Positions 24,401 through 33,869 of a stretch of DNA of 64,000 nt are shown piece after piece (the stretch's first letter is position 1; each line of letters starts with the position of its first letter). A program made the translations under genes and the position numbers. The stretch lies in the NCBI RefSeq assembly GCF_965363235.1, contig NC_134846.1:72700724-72764723 (forward strand). Direction: 5' to 3'. The DNA comes from Mytilus galloprovincialis (lineage: Eukaryota > Mollusca > Bivalvia > Mytilida > Mytilidae). The notes under the pieces are model-generated. The model did not search any database, had not been told where the DNA came from, and saw nothing but the letters and a program-made list of their open reading frames with translations.

Positions 24401-27400
24401 GTAACTACTTATTACACAACTGTTCAGTTGAATTCGCGATATATTTTAATAGTTATCTATAAAAAAAAACTTTTTTTTTTCATTTTGCATACTCTGATCT
24501 TTTTATTACCATCCCTAGCTTTTGGTCGGATTCGTGTTGCTTATTCTTTAGTTTTCTATGTTGTGTCATGTGTCCTGTTGTTTGTCTGTTTGTCTTCTTT
24601 CATTTTTAGCCAGGCGTTGTCAGTTTGTTTTCGACTTGTGAGTTTGACTGTCCCTCTGGTATCATTCGTCCCTCTTTTATTGTAACAACACATGGTAAGT
24701 ATTGAAGAACATTGAATTTAAGCTACAGGTAAACCTACTAAGCATAATTGTTGCTAGGTTTCACTCACCTTGGAGGTTTGCCCTCTAACCTTCGTCGACC
24801 TTCCATCTGCATCTGCACTTTGACCAGATCTGTAGGACTAGCAATGAACTGACCCATAGCACCTGCTGTAAGGCCTCCTAATGATGATTTCCTATTTCAA
24901 AATTTTTCAATAAAAACAGAACTGACAAAGTACCATGTGTAAATAAGTTTTTTCAGTTTTAATTTTTAAATCCAAATAAAGAAAGAAAAAAACATGGAAT
25001 CGATGGCTAGGGATTCTCAGGATGAAGAAACGGAGTTAAATCATTGAAGTATACTTTTTGATGTGCACGAATAACCCTTGATGAAATTTCATACTAGATT
25101 GTCAAGATGGGGACCATATCAAAATGGGTAATAAAAAAAAAAAACAGATGAACAATTATGGACTTGTTGGATAGAGAAATGGAATTTGATGTGACTGTCA
25201 TACAAATGAGAGGTTTAGCGCTATAAAACCAGATTCATTCAACCATTTTCTACATTTGAAAATGCCTGTATCAAGTCAGGAATATGACAGTTTTTATCCA
25301 TTTGTTTGATGTGTTTTATCATTTGATTTTGCCATTTGATTAGAGACTTTCCGTTTTGAATTTTCCTCGGAGTTCAGTATTTTTGTGATTTTACTTTCCC
25401 TAATCAAATGGCAAACTCAAAAGCTCAGACACATAAAACGAATAGATAACAATTGGCACATTCTTCACTTGGTACAGGCATTTTCTTCAAAAAGTATGTA
25501 GAAAATGGTGGTCATTCATAAAATCGAAAGTCGAAAGATGAATCGTCAACGTAATGGCAAATATCGATGAAACGATAAAAAATAAAACCAAATACGAAAT
25601 AGAAAACTAAAGACTTTGCAACACGAACCCCGCACAAAAACCTACCGGGATAATATACCAATTTAATTACTTGCATATTAGTTGAGTAAATTTCTATATT
25701 CCAACAAAGTTTTATGATGGATCTAAAGACATCGAAATTTATATTATCAATTTTGCATCGATTACTAGTAATGAACGGAAAATTGATCGCATTTATTCAC
25801 AACAAACTATATATAAAAGGAATATAAAGCAACTGATAGCCTTAGACTTTTTGTCCGAAGAAAAAGAAACCGTCGAAAATAGATATTTAAAAGAATTAAA
25901 AAAAAACTTACCATACAGGAAAGCTGCCATCTGAATTTTTCTTGAAAACCTTTTCCCTGATGATTTCATAAAAAGATATTCTACACCCGGTATACACTGT
26001 AAGTGATAAACGAGTTATCTTATTATGCAATCGAACTTTTATACAAATATCATATTTAGAAACAAAACGTATCGATCGACTGTGTGTCCATCTTCAATTT
26101 ATGTCAGTTTGTATTGTCTATCTATTGTAAAAAGTTCAAAAAGGACTGTTGTGTTCCTTGTTATTTATGGTACAGTGCAACTTGCTTAATCCGACGCAGT
26201 GGGGGGGGGGGCAGAAAAAAAAGATCGGATTAAGCAGGGTGTCGGAATACTCAGAATTTTTCTGCTAGGATAGGCATATTTTGGGACCATAAAAATGTGT
26301 CGGTTTAAGCAGGATACTGGAATACTCGGGATTCGGCAGGTTGCATTGTATATAAGAAAAATTACAAAAAAAGCATATGTTTAAGATGCAGACGGACATT
26401 TAAGATGAAAATGTGATCTCACCTTCAGCCAAATCAATAAGCATGAAAATGTTAAAAAATTGACCGTAATATTGCTGATAAATGAGGAACGAATTCACTG
26501 TTCTTATTAATAAGCAATATTTTATCTTACATTAAACATCCGTCAATGTACATTGAAAAGAGATTTTTTTCGAGAACTAAGAACGAATTTTGTTTTTTTC
26601 TAATATCTTAATTTGTTTACATTCGTAAGACTTACTTACATAGATGTCTGTACAAAGCTGGAGTAAGACCTTGAAAGAGTTTAATGGCACCCTCTTCGCT
26701 TCCTGAAAGAAACATCTGGAACGCATGTACATGTATGTTACGTATATGTTATCTCATCATATTCTGATACCATTTATGTACTCAAGAATTGAGCATGCAA
26801 GTCCTCGAATTTAATGGAAATGGCACGTAAATTCATTTTTTTTTCAGAGCGTAAGCTTATAATACGATTTCTTAAATAACCTCTAGAAAAATTAGTTTAA
26901 TCCTTTACATTCTCAACTCAAATCATTGCAATTTTTAAAATACAAGGTTTTTTTCTAATCTTAGCCATCAAGTTGTAAATTATAAGTGAATAAGATTCAT
27001 GCGTTTTCCTCAGTTGTATCTTTCTCGATTCGTTTATTGGATATAGATTTAAGAGTTTTTGAATATTGGTTACCTACTGTTGCCTTTTTATTATCAAAAT
27101 CAAAAGAAAAAGAGTTAATAAAAATTGTCAGGCCTCATGAGCCAACTCAGATCCGGTGGTCTAAGAAGGTCATCTTTTGTACCATGAGTCTGTCAGCACT
27201 GAAGTAATGAGCTAAGTAGGTGGCAAGTGCGTTTGACTCCGATCTTAATTGATGAGGATTTTCCATGTTCCTGCCGAATGTCGGTGGTTGTCTGAGGTAA
27301 TTCCGGATTCCTCCGTCAATAAAAACTGGCCACCACACAAAAAGACAAGATTATTAAAAGTTGCGATTTACACAAAGAATCTATCAATTAATAACAATTT

Positions 27401-29704
27401 CAGTAATGTCTAATTAAGTTCTTGAGGATTGACTCATATTAAAAGCAGGCTTTGATCTTATGATTATTATGAACTATCATAGTCAGTAGATAGGATTACA
27501 CCCTAGTAATTAGCATACAATACGATAAAAGGTAATATGCATTGTCACAGAAGGTTATTGTGTATACATTCTACACTGTTTTATCATTGAATTTGTTTTA
27601 CATTCGTTTGTTCTACTAATACTTGCATATCAAAATAACCACCTTTCCTGTGTTATATAAAAAATCCTACAGTTTGAGTTAAACGGTATACCAATTACCT
27701 ATACCAACTATAGTTTTGACCATTCCTCTCTTCTGTCCTGCGACATTGTGTCCACCCACATGTTTCTCACCCTGAATCTGCAATCTGGTCTTTGTCAAAT
27801 CTAACGGATATGTTACTGATGAAAGAGTAAAAAAGAAATAGATAAACTAATCATAGCTAAAAAAAATTGTAATTCAAATTCTGAAACATATATTCAGGCC
27901 AAAATAATCATACGACTGTATAAAGTATCCGTGTATGCTCTTGCAGTGCGCATGATGTATCGAAATAAAACAAATTATGTAAGATTTATGATGGATAGCA
28001 AACGTAGAGTTATCATTTCCATGATATAATCGATAAAACCTCTCAAACGATCTCTATTCGTTTTTTTTCATTAAATATAATATTATAAGAAGGCACATGT
28101 CCAACATTTAGTTTGAACGTTTCTGACGAAGTTAAATCCGGAGGGCTAATCGGATGCTACGAATCCATCACTTGTTATTGACTTTGGTATTGACTTTTAA
28201 TACGAAATATACAGCTTTCAAAGACCAGGAATTTTTTGCTGGATTTGCATTTATCCGTCCGGCTGTCTTTATCACTAATAAAGGGTACAAAAAAAGACAA
28301 ATAATGGTTAAAAGAGAAAATAAAATAAGCTAAAATAAAGACACATTCTTGTTCATAAACTTAACAATTACAATAACTCTTATTTAAAGAAAAAAAAAAC
28401 ATAATGCACGGAATAAAGATAGAAAAATAAATCCCGGGTGGATCATCTTTTTGGCATACCACAAAACATTAAATAAGTCTAAAAATCGGAAGTTAAAAAT
28501 TGCATTCAATATCGAAAATCTTAAAAAAAACTTGTGCAGGACACGAAAACAAATGTATGAAAACCATGGACGAAAGAAATACTGTATAGTTACTAAATTA
28601 TTCTGTTTTTTTATAGAATGCAGTCACAATTTTGTTCAATTATAATTTATCAAAGTTCATTCAGATTTGATTGTTTAATATAAACTCCACAATAATTTTG
28701 TTTTAATCGTAGATAACTATTATATAAATACACTAAACGTGATCATTTGGAAAATAATTAAACTTTTAAATGTTTTAACCTCAAGGTTGCACTTTGTTAT
28801 CAAAGCTGATATGCAAACCACACCTCTTTTGGATATATTATATTCATAGATATGTTAATTTGTTAGCGTATTGGTTCCCAGATATGATCTCTGTGTTTCA
28901 TCTCATAGAGACATAACTTGCGAATGATACCAGTATAGAAAAACATGGTAGCGCCTAGAATTTAATTCTTATGAGGTCCAATTGAGAATGTCGGTAGGGG
29001 TAGTATATAATTTTAATATAAGTTTTAACTCTTAGAAGTTCAAGGAATTTAATTAAATGTTGAAATATGCCGCACAGCCCTATATTTTGACTTTTGAATA
29101 AAATAGTAGTGCATATCAACTTTCCGTTCTGGGATATAATTTTCACGAAACTTCATAGTAAAAGTGGCACAGTTTTAGCCGCAAAAGGAGATCCTATGGG
29201 AAATTGCATTGTCTATATTTACAGAATTGCAACCCCAAGAGCTATTAAACTCTTCAAAATATGTTTTACATATAAAAAAGAAGTTGTGGCATAATTGTTT
29301 TTGAGACAACTCTCGGCCAAAGACCAAATGGCACAAAAACTAAATTAACAACTATAGTTCACCGTTTATAATCAATTCGTCGATTTATATCTTTAAATAG
29401 TTTTGTAACTATTTTTCACAATAAATGTTTAATGCTTTTAATCTCATTTATATAAAATCGTTAGTTTCGCCGACAATCCTTCATAATAGAAAAAAAAGGT
29501 ATTTACAAATATATAAATATAAATATTAATGTACCCACTTGACAATTCATGTCAGTTTTCAGAACAACAATTGTATCTATCCTGATCCATTTTACTAACA
29601 CACACACCTGTTTCTGCTATAATCGCTGCAATAGATGACAGGGTATACGTAAACCAGAATGAATCTGCGTTCACTAATGCTGACTGACGATCTCCGCCTG
29701 TCAT
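15342..29704 (-). CDS. UCP4: Mitochondrial uncoupling protein 4, copy A (ten exons, frameshifted)
   Basis: Exons in coding order: 29608-29704, 27699-27815, 26640-26702, 25912-25996, 24769-24891, 22508-22620, 21066-21150, 19943-20032, 17355-17456, 15342-15413. All introns are GT-AG. The product is an SLC25 carrier of the mitochondrial inner membrane with the usual three repeats. The carrier signatures [18 protein letters not shown] and PADVIKTRI come from exons 2, 5 and 8, each followed by an EG...GxxP block in exons 3, 6 and 9. Residues such as [14 protein letters not shown] and the C-terminal PWSLIFW point to UCP4/SLC25A27 rather than UCP1-3 or UCP5. The spliced length is 947 nt, against 948 in copy B. 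Exon 9 lacks one T, so the frame reads GGT TCT TAG and stops at 17393-17395 after codon 278. Either this copy is a recent pseudogene or allele, or the base is a sequencing error. Confidence 0.93.
17355..17456 (-). CDS. UCP4: UCP4-A exon 9 (one-base deletion)
   Basis: Encodes [19 protein letters not shown] and then loses frame. It is 102 nt long, where copy B has 103. Coding-strand bases GAAGGTTCTTAG stand where copy B has GAAGGTTTCTTT. Restoring nothing, translation ends at TAG 17393-17395. Downstream bases would still read YKGFLPIW in the other frame, so the loss is recent or technical. Confidence 0.9.
17640..17850 (+). repeat. Dispersed repeat family B in UCP4-A intron 9/8 boundary region
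   Basis: Contains CTAATCAAATGGCAAAAGC, CATATTCCTGACTTGGTACA and GGTGGATTAAACCTGGTTTT. It lies just upstream (gene-wise) of exon 9, antisense to the gene. Confidence 0.7.
18525..18760 (+). repeat. Dispersed repeat family D
   Basis: The blocks AGACCGTTGGATTTCCCG, AGGGCCCTTTATAGCTTG, GGCTCCGTGTTGAAGGCCG and GGATGGAGAGTTGTCTCATT form a repeat I recognise as common in mussel DNA. A truncated reverse copy with AATGAGACAACTCTCCATC lies at 32905-32955. Confidence 0.6.
18765..18960 (+). repeat. Dispersed repeat family B
   Basis: Contains ATATAAGAGGAGAACAACGA and the GACTTGGTACAGGACATTTT tail. An outer fragment of the same family, AAAGGCAACAGTAGCAAACC, lies at 18066-18115. Confidence 0.7.
19943..20032 (-). 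CDS. UCP4: UCP4-A exon 8 (third carrier signature)
   Basis: Encodes [20 protein letters not shown] and MNQPSENG. The 90-nt length is the same as in copy B. Splice sites TTTTAG and GTATTT. Confidence 0.94.
20540..20625 (+). repeat. Short family A tail fragment
   Basis: GTGGATCAGGATCTGCC followed by CTCTGGAACACCTAAGATC. Decayed relative to other copies. Confidence 0.55.
21066..21150 (-). CDS. UCP4: UCP4-A exon 7
   Basis: Encodes [15 protein letters not shown], then [10 protein letters not shown], the end of repeat 2 and the loop leading to helix 5. Splice sites TTTTAG and GTAATA. Confidence 0.93.
21700..21835 (+). repeat. Family B tail fragment
   Basis: AAATGATGGATTGAACCTGG plus the preceding TTCTTGACATGATGAAGCAT is a diverged copy of the family tail. 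Confidence 0.5.
22508..22620 (-). CDS. UCP4: UCP4-A exon 6
   Basis: Encodes the repeat-2 block [20 protein letters not shown] and INMG. The intron between exons 5 and 6 is 2148 bp here, against 160 bp in copy B. Confidence 0.94.
23160..23400 (+). repeat. Dispersed repeat family A tail
   Basis: Reads AGCAACAAGATGGGATCTGC, CCCTTCTGGAGCAGCTGAG, then GAGTTTGGCTGTCCCTCTGG. It lacks any RT portion. Confidence 0.7.
23635..23963 (+). mobile_element. Single retrozyme unit
   Basis: A lone unit of the family that is tandem at 31 and 41 kb, in UCP4-A intron 5 and antisense to the gene. It carries the UUCG hairpin at 23672-23691 and an intact-core hammerhead at 23883-23926, and ends TCCTGGTACCTTTGATAACT. 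A single copy cannot yield a unit-length transcript with two ribozymes, so it is probably a relic. Confidence 0.75.
23883..23926 (+). ncRNA. Type I hammerhead ribozyme motif
   Basis: Stem I halves GAGTCA and TGGCGT (one mismatch), core CTGATGA, stem II GTCT/AGAC with loop TATGT, GAAA, and stem III ACGC/GCGT with essentially no loop. Predicted cleavage follows C23920. The loop-less stem III implies activity mainly as a dimer. Confidence 0.8.
24515..24680 (+). repeat. Family A tail, 5'-truncated
   Basis: Contains TTCGTGTTGCTTATTCTTTA, GTTGTGTCATGTGTCCTGTT and GAGTTTGACTGTCCCTCTGG. It ends about 90 bp from UCP4-A exon 5. Confidence 0.7.
24769..24891 (-). CDS. UCP4: UCP4-A exon 5 (second carrier signature)
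   Basis: Encodes [19 protein letters not shown], then [20 protein letters not shown]. It differs from the copy B exon at about 4 of 123 bases, far fewer than the other exons. Confidence 0.95.
25185..25520. repeat. Inverted pair of family B copies (foldback)
   Basis: A reverse copy (CCAACCATTTTCTAC-like, then AAGTCAGGAATATGACAG and TTTTGCCATTTGATTAGAGA) is followed by a forward copy (CCTAATCAAATGGCAAACTC, CACTTGGTACAGGCATTTTC, GAAAATGGTGG). The two arms could pair into a long hairpin in UCP4-A pre-mRNA, within intron 4. Confidence 0.65.
25912..25996 (-). CDS. UCP4: UCP4-A exon 4
   Basis: Encodes [18 protein letters not shown] and the hydrophilic DGSFPVW. Acceptor TTACAG, donor GTAAGT. Confidence 0.92.
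26640..26702 (-). CDS. UCP4: UCP4-A exon 3
   Basis: Encodes [20 protein letters not shown], the short matrix helix and the start of helix 2. Acceptor TTTCAG, donor GTAAGT. Confidence 0.92.
27115..27345 (+). repeat. SINE-like repeat in UCP4-A intron 2
   Basis: The 3' part GGATTCCTCCGTCAATAAAA then CTGGCCACCAC is a block I recognise from molluscan SINE-type repeats. GTTTGACTCCGATC upstream resembles a degraded tRNA B box. Family assignment is tentative. Confidence 0.4.
27699..27815 (-). CDS. UCP4: UCP4-A exon 2 (first carrier signature)
   Basis: Carries [14 protein letters not shown], the repeat-1 signature, then a variable matrix loop and [10 protein letters not shown]. It is flanked by CATCAG and GTAATT. 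It is only about 72% identical to copy B at the nucleotide level by my count, among the more divergent exons. Confidence 0.93.
29608..29704 (-). CDS. UCP4: UCP4-A exon 1 (start codon)
   Basis: The ATG at 29702-29704 opens [18 protein letters not shown], followed by the first transmembrane helix. It ends phase 1 at a GTGTGT donor. The same [11 protein letters not shown] start in copy B supports this choice. Confidence 0.88.
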
Positions 29705-30980
29705 TGTTAACAGTCACAGGTAAAAAAAACCAGGTATCTAAAGTGAGAAGCTACTCACTTGATGATACTACTAACCTTCTGTCTTTGTTGACAGTCTCTG
29801 GTTAAAAACTCGGGTATCTCAGGTTATACCCTATACTGAAAAAGCCAGTTTTTTCACCTCTGTAAAAGGTGATAAAATAAGATAAATAAATTAACTGAAT
29901 TTCCTTTCTTACTGTGTATTTTAAAAGGTACCCCGTTAAACCACTATGGTGGTCCAATCAACCAATATTTTTGCTGCCTGAAAAAGGAGGGAACATCTTA
30001 AACAATTTACTTGCTTAATTTTTATACAAATGCGAGTTTTTGATTTAATGTTCCAATAAACAAAATGTACCTAACTTTTATATGTCTAGGTCCTGTTTAA
30101 CTTTTCCAGTTTCAATTTTTGTATTATAAATACGCACTGTAAACTCAGCCAATTTTGTTAATTCGTGATGCTCAGTCTTTTATTTTCTGTTATGCTTTTG
30201 TACTGTTGTTTTTCTGGGTTTTTTTTTACCATGGCATTTTCGTCAGATTATTTCAACTTATCAGTTTGAATATTCTTTTGGTATTTTTCGCTTCATTTCT
30301 TTTTTATTTATCATATGGATAAAGACGATGAATAACATAATCGTTTTAATTCCTCTGATTGAGTAATGCATGTAGAAATATAAGTGTCTCATGTAGTCAT
30401 TTACGGCTGGCGATACAACAGAAATCTTGATTAAACGAATTAACGATAAGGTTCGATATCACATCTATATGCACTGATCTAATAAAGCACAGATGGATAG
30501 ACAAGTACTTATACACTTTTGTTAAATATCTTTTACGTCTCTTACTAGTTACGTTTATGTAGAAGCCACTCCAGCGACTGTAAATTAAGTGCTTCCTGAA
30601 ATGTTATTTTCGTTAAGAGGAGGGCCTGATTTTCCAACTACATTTTTGAGAAGCCTCATGACATATTTATGTCATCCTAACGTGTCTAATATAAGTCTTC
30701 GTAGCATACATTCCACGATGGAGTAACTGTTAGTTGTGTCCAAAACAATTAGTCGTGTTAACGGAGGATTTGTTGGTAAAAGGTACAACCGTTTTACTGA
30801 GTTTCGAATGGGAGCGCTGTAACATTTCTGGTAGTCTGTAATGAGACCAAATTTGTTAATGAAAATTATGAACCGTTTCATACAAGGAAAGTTGTATGTA
30901 TTTCTGTGTTGTTCTCCTGTGTTTTATCTATGTACATATACTCCTGGCAAAATTATATCCGAAGTTTAACTGATTTTTAA
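29705..30980. other. Upstream flank of UCP4-A; no further gene seen
   Basis: Only about 10 bases upstream of the ATG resemble copy B, so any promoter has diverged or a 5' UTR intron lies here. No coding exon was identified. Confidence 0.45.
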
Positions 30981-31022
30981 ATTTGTGAACAGTTATCAAA
31001 GGTACCAGGATTATAATTTAGT

Positions 31023-31066
31023 ACGCCAGACGCGCGTTTCGTCTACATTAGACTCATCAGTGACGC
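31023..31066 (-). ncRNA. Type I hammerhead ribozyme, unit 1
   Basis: On the minus strand: stem I GCGTCA/TGGCGT (six pairs including G-U), core CTGATGA, stem II GTCT/AGAC, GAAA, stem III ACGC/GCGT. The predicted cut lies between 31029 and 31028. All conserved core positions are present. Confidence 0.87.
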
Positions 31067-31379
31067 TCATACCAAAATATTCATCAATTCAAACAAGTAC
31101 AAAGTTGAAGAGCGTTGAGGATCCAAAACTCCAAAAAGTTGTGCCAAATACGGCTAAGGTAATCTATGCCTGGTGTAAGAAAAAATCCTTAGTTCTTCGA
31201 AATATTCAACGTTTTGCAAACAGGAAATTTATAAAAATGACTGCATTATTGATATTCATGTCAACACCGAAGTGTTGACTACTGGGCTGGTGATACCCTC
31301 GGGGACGAAACGTCCACCAACAGTGCAATCGACCCAGTGGTGTAAACAGTTATCAAAGGTACCAGGATTATAATTTAGT

Positions 31380-31423
31380 ACGCCAGACGCGCGTTTCGTC
31401 CACATAAGACTCATCAGTGACGC
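31380..31423 (-). ncRNA. Type I hammerhead ribozyme, unit 2
   Basis: Same layout as unit 1. Stem II closes with a U-G pair (GTCT/GGAC). The predicted cut is between 31386 and 31385, exactly 357 nt from the unit 1 cut. Confidence 0.87.
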
Positions 31424-31736
31424 TCATATCAAAATAGTTATAAAGCCAAACACGTACAAAGTTGAAGAGCATTGAGGATCCAAAACTCCCAAAAAATGTG
31501 CAAAATACGGCTACGGTAATCTATGCCTGGTGTAAGAAAAAATCCTTAGTTCTTCGAAATATTCAACGTTTTGCAAACAGGAAATTTATAAAAATGACCG
31601 CATTATTGATATTCATGTCAACACCGAAGTGTTGACTACTGGGCTGGTGATACCCTCGGGAACGAAACGTCCAGCAACAGTGAAATCGACCCAGTGGTGT
31701 AAACAGTTATCAAAGGTACCAGGATTATAATTTTGT

Positions 31737-31780
31737 ACGCCAGACGCTCGTTTCGTCTACATAAGACTCATCAGTGACGC
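31737..31780 (-). ncRNA. Type I hammerhead ribozyme, unit 3 (weakened stem III)
   Basis: The core is intact but stem III reads ACGA/GCGT, losing its closing pair. Cleavage between 31743 and 31742 is expected to be weaker. Confidence 0.82.
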
Positions 31781-32486
31781 TCATACCAAAATATTCATAA
31801 ATTCAAACAAGTACAAAGTTGAAGAGCGTTGAGGATCCAAAACTCCAAAAAGTTGTGCCCAATACGGCTACGGTAATCTATGCCTGGGGTAAAAAAATCC
31901 TTAGTTCTTCGAAAAATTCAAAGTTTTGTAAACAGGAAATTTATATAAAAATGACCTTATTATTGATATCCATGTCAACACCGAAGTGTTGACTACTGGG
32001 CTGGTGATACCCTCGGGAACGAAACGCCAACCAGCAGTGGGATCGACCCAGTGGTGTAAATAGTTATCAGAGGTACAAGATTTATAATTTTTCTTCGCAA
32101 ACATCATGCTGTCCACACTTTTCATAGAATTATATCCTCTTGTAGTTGCAGAGAAAACGGTAGATATAGATGTTATTCAAAGTAATCTCGTACAAATTGC
32201 AAGTTTTGAAATATACAATACATTGGTTAAACCAACCTTTTTATTAAAGTTCGTCAAATCGATTTCTATTCATCCTTAGTTATATCATCTAGTAAAATCA
32301 AAACGATTTTGTATCAACAACTAGCGTGAATATTATTTCGTCAAGTGTAAATCCATCAATGTACTGTCTATCTACCGATTCTGTCCTTTCAGTCTAACTG
32401 CTCCTATTGTTCTCGGGTTATTTCTCGTGTCAGAACGTCTTCCAGGTAGTTACCAAGAGGGAAATATCGCCTCTCGTATGGATGCG

Positions 32487-32570
32487 CATCTTTGTTAGCC
32501 AAGGGTTACGATCAACCCCGTTCCCTCCACGAGAACGGGAGTGGATCGTAACCCTTGGCTAGCGAAGATG
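32487..32570. repeat. Long near-perfect hairpin
   Basis: The 17-bp perfect outer stem pairs AGCCAAGGGTTACGATC (32497-32513) with its complement at 32544-32560. Ten more pairs extend it outward, including two G-U pairs in one RNA orientation. After a 3/4-nt internal loop an inner 7-bp stem CCCGTTC/GAACGGG (517-523, 533-539) closes on 9 nt. It lies between the retrozyme array and the Penelope fragment. Function unknown. Confidence 0.85.
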
Positions 32571-32967
32571 ATGGATGCGGTTTTTTCTGTCATACTATGT
32601 TCTATAGAAAGTTTCAAACTCGTCGTAGATGTCAACCAATGATGTACACTGCTGCTTTTGTACAAACAAACAAAAACTATTTTGTTGATTTAGCTGTTTT
32701 GGTAAAGGTATGACAAAGAACGGTTAATAATGTTGCCTTTTTCATAACTTTGGTCAAATTAAGTAAGCCAGGTAAAAGAATTAATCTTTGAAAAATAACT
32801 CAAAATTTAACATTTGGTTGTATTTTTGAATAGTTTCAGTGAAAGTTCATGCTTCGTGTAGAATATAATGTTTAGATAGTTTTACACCATTCCAAGTAAA
32901 GAGATATAGAAAGATGTGGTATGACTGCCAATGAGACAACTCTCCATCAAAGTCACAATTTATTCCA

Positions 32968-33583
32968 ATGGGAACAAACTGTGCCCCTCTACTTGCCGAC
33001 TTATTTCTTTATTATTATGAGGCTGACTTCATGCAGGAACTTCTTAGGAAGAAAGATAAGAAGTTAGCAATATCCTTTAACTCTACTTTCCGCTATATAG
33101 ATGATGTTCTTTCACTAAATAATTCAAAATTTGGTGACTATGTGGAACGCATCTATCCCATCGAGCTAGAGATAAAGGATACCACAGATACAGTTAAGTC
33201 GGCCTCATATCTTGACTTACATCTAGAAATTGACAATGATGGTCGGTTGAAAACAAAACTTTCCAATTTTGAACTTTCCATTTCTTAGTAGCAACATTCC
33301 AGCAGCACCTGCATACGGGGTATATATCTCCCAATTGATACAATATTCCCGTGCTTGCATTTCCTATCATGATTTTCTTGATAGAGGGTTGCTGCTCACA
33401 AGGAAGCTATTAAACCAAGAGTCCCAAGTGGTGAGGTTGAAATCATCCCTTCGTAAATTTTACGGACGCCATCACGAGTTGGTTGACCGTTATGGAATAA
33501 CCGTTTCACAAATGATATCGGATATGTTTTTACGTCGTAACTACAATCCCCTTCCCTTTCATGAATGTGACCTACCGAATTAG
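32968..33583 (+). pseudogene. Penelope-like element reverse transcriptase fragment
   Basis: The first frame (32968-33288) opens with MGTNCAPLLADLFLYYYEAD and carries the catalytic FRYIDD, then SASYLDLHLEIDNDGRLKTK. Near 33265 the frame shifts, with loss of a short segment. It continues at 33269-33583 with NFPFLSSNIPAAPAYGVYIS, DRGLLLTRKLLNQ and LRKFYGRHHELVDRYG. This matches the palm and thumb part of Penelope-like RT. The N-terminal RT motifs and an endonuclease are missing, so it is a 5'-truncated, frameshifted copy. Confidence 0.8.
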
Positions 33584-33584
33584 A

Positions 33585-33805
33585 CTATTTACCGGATTTG
33601 ATATCACATAAGCAACACGACGGGTGCCACATGTGGAGTAGGATCTGCTGACCCTTCCGGAGCACCTGAGATCACCCCTAGTTTTTTTTTTTTTTTTGGG
33701 GGGGGGGGGTCGTGTTGTTTATTCTTTAGTTTTCTATGTTGTGTCATGTGTGCTTACATTTATGAGTTTGACTGTCCCTTTGGTATCTTTCGTCCCTCTT
33801 TTATA
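33585..33805 (+). repeat. Family A tail behind the RT fragment
   Basis: AGCAACACGACGGGTGCCAC through GAGTTTGACTGTCCCTTTGG, interrupted by a T/G homopolymer at 33680-33712. Its direct continuity with the RT fragment here and at 2.3 kb identifies family A as the 3' part of that element. Confidence 0.75.
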
Positions 33806-33869
33806 AAAGTTATTTTTTCTTCTTTAACTAATTGAAGTGAATAAACTCATCATAGATACCAGAATTCCC

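Larger units (their letters stand above)
30991..32061 (-). mobile_element. Retrozyme array: three 357-bp units with hammerhead ribozymes
   Basis: Units start at 30991, 31348 and 31705, with a partial fourth from 32062, a constant 357-bp period. Read on the minus strand, each unit has a type I hammerhead near its 3' boundary and a GUCAACAC-UUCG-GUGUUGAC hairpin. Retrozymes are small non-autonomous retroelements. Their tandem transcripts self-cleave at each ribozyme and are ligated to circles. The cuts predicted here would release 357-nt RNAs. No protein is encoded; the frame at 30985-31278 is incidental. Divergence among the three units is low. Confidence 0.85.

Noticed and set aside
30985..31278. 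97-codon open frame over the retrozyme array
   Set aside because: It follows the repeat unit, is broken in the sister units, and the family is explained by RNA function.
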